64,000 nt of DNA from Antrodiella citrinella (Eukaryota > Basidiomycota > Agaricomycetes > Polyporales > Steccherinaceae): NCBI GenBank assembly GCA_004802725.1, contig SGPM01000061.1:39119-103118 (forward strand), in the 5' to 3' direction. The notes beneath the pieces were generated by a model. The model did no database searches, was not told the origin of the DNA, and was given only the letters and a program-made list of their open reading frames with translations. The position numbers and the translations under genes are program-made. This document shows, in pieces, positions 62,885 through 64,000 of the stretch; position 1 is the first letter of the stretch, and each line of letters opens with the position of its first letter.

Positions 62885-64000
62885 ATGTCCCGACGCGCAG
62901 CCATCATCGAAGACTTCGACGACGACACCGACCTCCCGCTCCCCTCCAAGCCGCTGCCCAGTAATCCCCGTGGGCCTATCCTCGCAGCTGTCGATTCGGA
63001 TGGCGACGAAGACGATGAGGATGACGACGAGCAGGCGTATACTAATACGGGTGCGGGGCCCGCTAGTCCTCAGGGATTTGGGTTCAAGGAGAGGGCGAAG
63101 CAGGGGGATGGTGGGAATGTCGTGACGGACATCACACCGTATAAGAAGTACGTGGTGCTCACTTACTATCAGGGGACGTGTTGCTCTGGGTCGGTGCATG
63201 CGCGGCTCACCCAAGGGATTGGGACTGCTGGATGTTATTTTGACCCTCGCACATATATGTATCCTCGTAGAATGATACATGATACGTTCATACGCGTTTT
63301 GTTCACCTCGCCATAACAGCTTCACCTACTTACACTCCACTTCAGATGGACATGCGTCTACCCGATCTACATCGACGCTAAACGGTCATATGGCACCGGA
63401 GAGCGTCGCATTGCGCGTGGTAAATCCGTATGGTGGCCCCTCAGTAAAGACATTGCCGAGGCGACGAACAGACTCGGTCTCGGGACGCTTCACGAAGCCA
63501 ACAAGAGCCACCCGAGAGATTGGGAGAACCCAGGCCGGGTGCGGGTACAGTGGAAGAAGGACGGGAGGTTGATGAACCCATCGATTAAAACAAGTGCGTT
63601 TCCGATCTATAGTGACGAACGGTTTGTGGTTGATGACGGTCGTGTGCAGAGAAACAACTTTTGGAAATGATCTCCTTCCAGATCCAACTCACCAAACCCG
63701 ACAACGTCCCGCGCCCTCCGTACGTGACAACCAACACCACGAGTACTTCTACACCGCCCGCCACACTCCCCTCCAAGTCCTCTACAAAGGGGAAACAGCC
63801 CGCATCGAAGACGGCAGGGAAGCCATCCGCGTCGGGCGAAGCTGCGATCCAGTCGCAGCAGCAGCAGACAGCGTCCGGTGGGCGCAGGCTGCCTGTACCG
63901 CCGGAGCCGCTCCCTCCACTGACGAGTAGGGTCTCGCCGTACTCGCCGGCGACGGTGAGTGGGGTGCTCGTGGAGACTGTCAAGGCGGGGATGAGTGCGA
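62885..64000 (+). CDS. SEC65: Signal recognition particle subunit SRP19/Sec65 (partial)
   Basis: SRP19 binds SRP RNA and helps assemble the particle that targets secretory proteins to the ER. An acidic N-terminus (MSRRAAIIEDFDDDTDLPLP) precedes the domain. Exon 1 ends in KK, and after an intron the core reads WTCVYPIYIDAKRSYGTGER, RIARGKSVWWPLSKDIAE, then LGLGTLHEANKSHPRDWENP and GRVRVQWKKDGRLMNPSIKT. A second intron joins KKQLLEMISFQ. The C-terminal extension is Pro/Ser/Thr/Lys-rich and still open at the window edge. The family call is firm; the end is not visible. Confidence 0.93.

Overview
The window is nuclear DNA from a filamentous basidiomycete, most likely a wood-decay member of the Agaricomycetes. 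The genes are dense and cut by many short GT-AG introns of roughly 50-60 bases. Several families are typical of that group: DUF6533 and DUF6535 membrane proteins, a BTB protein with an acidic insert, F-box genes, an atypical G-alpha, and a divergent Ftr1/Fet3 iron-uptake pair. No virus, CRISPR array, rRNA or recognisable transposon was seen. Exon structures were worked out by eye from splice signals and family motifs, so gene ends are firmer than individual exon borders.

Layout. 0-11 kb: UNC-50/GMH1 (-) divergent from a disordered WW-domain protein (+), then the RNA 3'-end-processing factor RNA14 (+) and an F-box protein (-). 11-13 kb: a gap holding leucine-rich remnants and a duplicated exon/intron edge. 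13-17 kb: a G-alpha subunit (+) and a GPI-anchored Kre9/Knh1-like surface protein (-). 17.9-22.1 kb: two tandem RING-IBR-RING ubiquitin ligases (+). 22-24 kb: a DUF6535 membrane protein (-) with an apparent frameshift. 26-30 kb: GH1 beta-glucosidase (-) and proteasome subunit alpha1 (-). 31-37 kb: DUF6533 protein (+), S1/P1 nuclease (-), COP9 signalosome subunit 5 (-), and an oxidoreductase-like-domain protein (+). 37-44 kb: a decayed F-box locus, a BTB protein and a large charged, coiled-coil-like gene with three lesions. 44-50 kb: an alpha-helical protein with a central hydrophobic hairpin, then a multi-zinc-finger RING protein. Single N bases are scattered from 45907 to 48625, so this part of the assembly is weaker. 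51.9-56.3 kb: FTR1 (-) and FET3 (+), divergent. 56.8-61.4 kb: two tandem GH18 chitinases (-). 62-64 kb: a small membrane protein (-) and SEC65/SRP19 (+, cut by the window end).

How the genes work together. FET3 and FTR1 form the high-affinity reductive iron-uptake complex. Their shared promoter and flanks hold five copies of ATCWGATAA, the extended GATA site bound by fungal iron-responsive GATA repressors. Two of these copies lie where no gene could be recognised. The two chitinases come from a segmental duplication that kept a palindromic promoter element. CSN5, the proteasome subunit, the RBR pair, the RING protein, the BTB protein and the F-box genes all belong to ubiquitin pathways, but nothing here shows they are co-regulated.

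Most notable points: the iron-GATA cluster with orphan sites; the conserved inverted repeat upstream of both chitinases; different single changes in the two chitinase catalytic motifs; the G-alpha lacking the catalytic glutamine and needing 4- and 6-base microexons; a C-terminal Cys/His module shared by the RBR pair; and the chain of breaks in the 41-44 kb gene.
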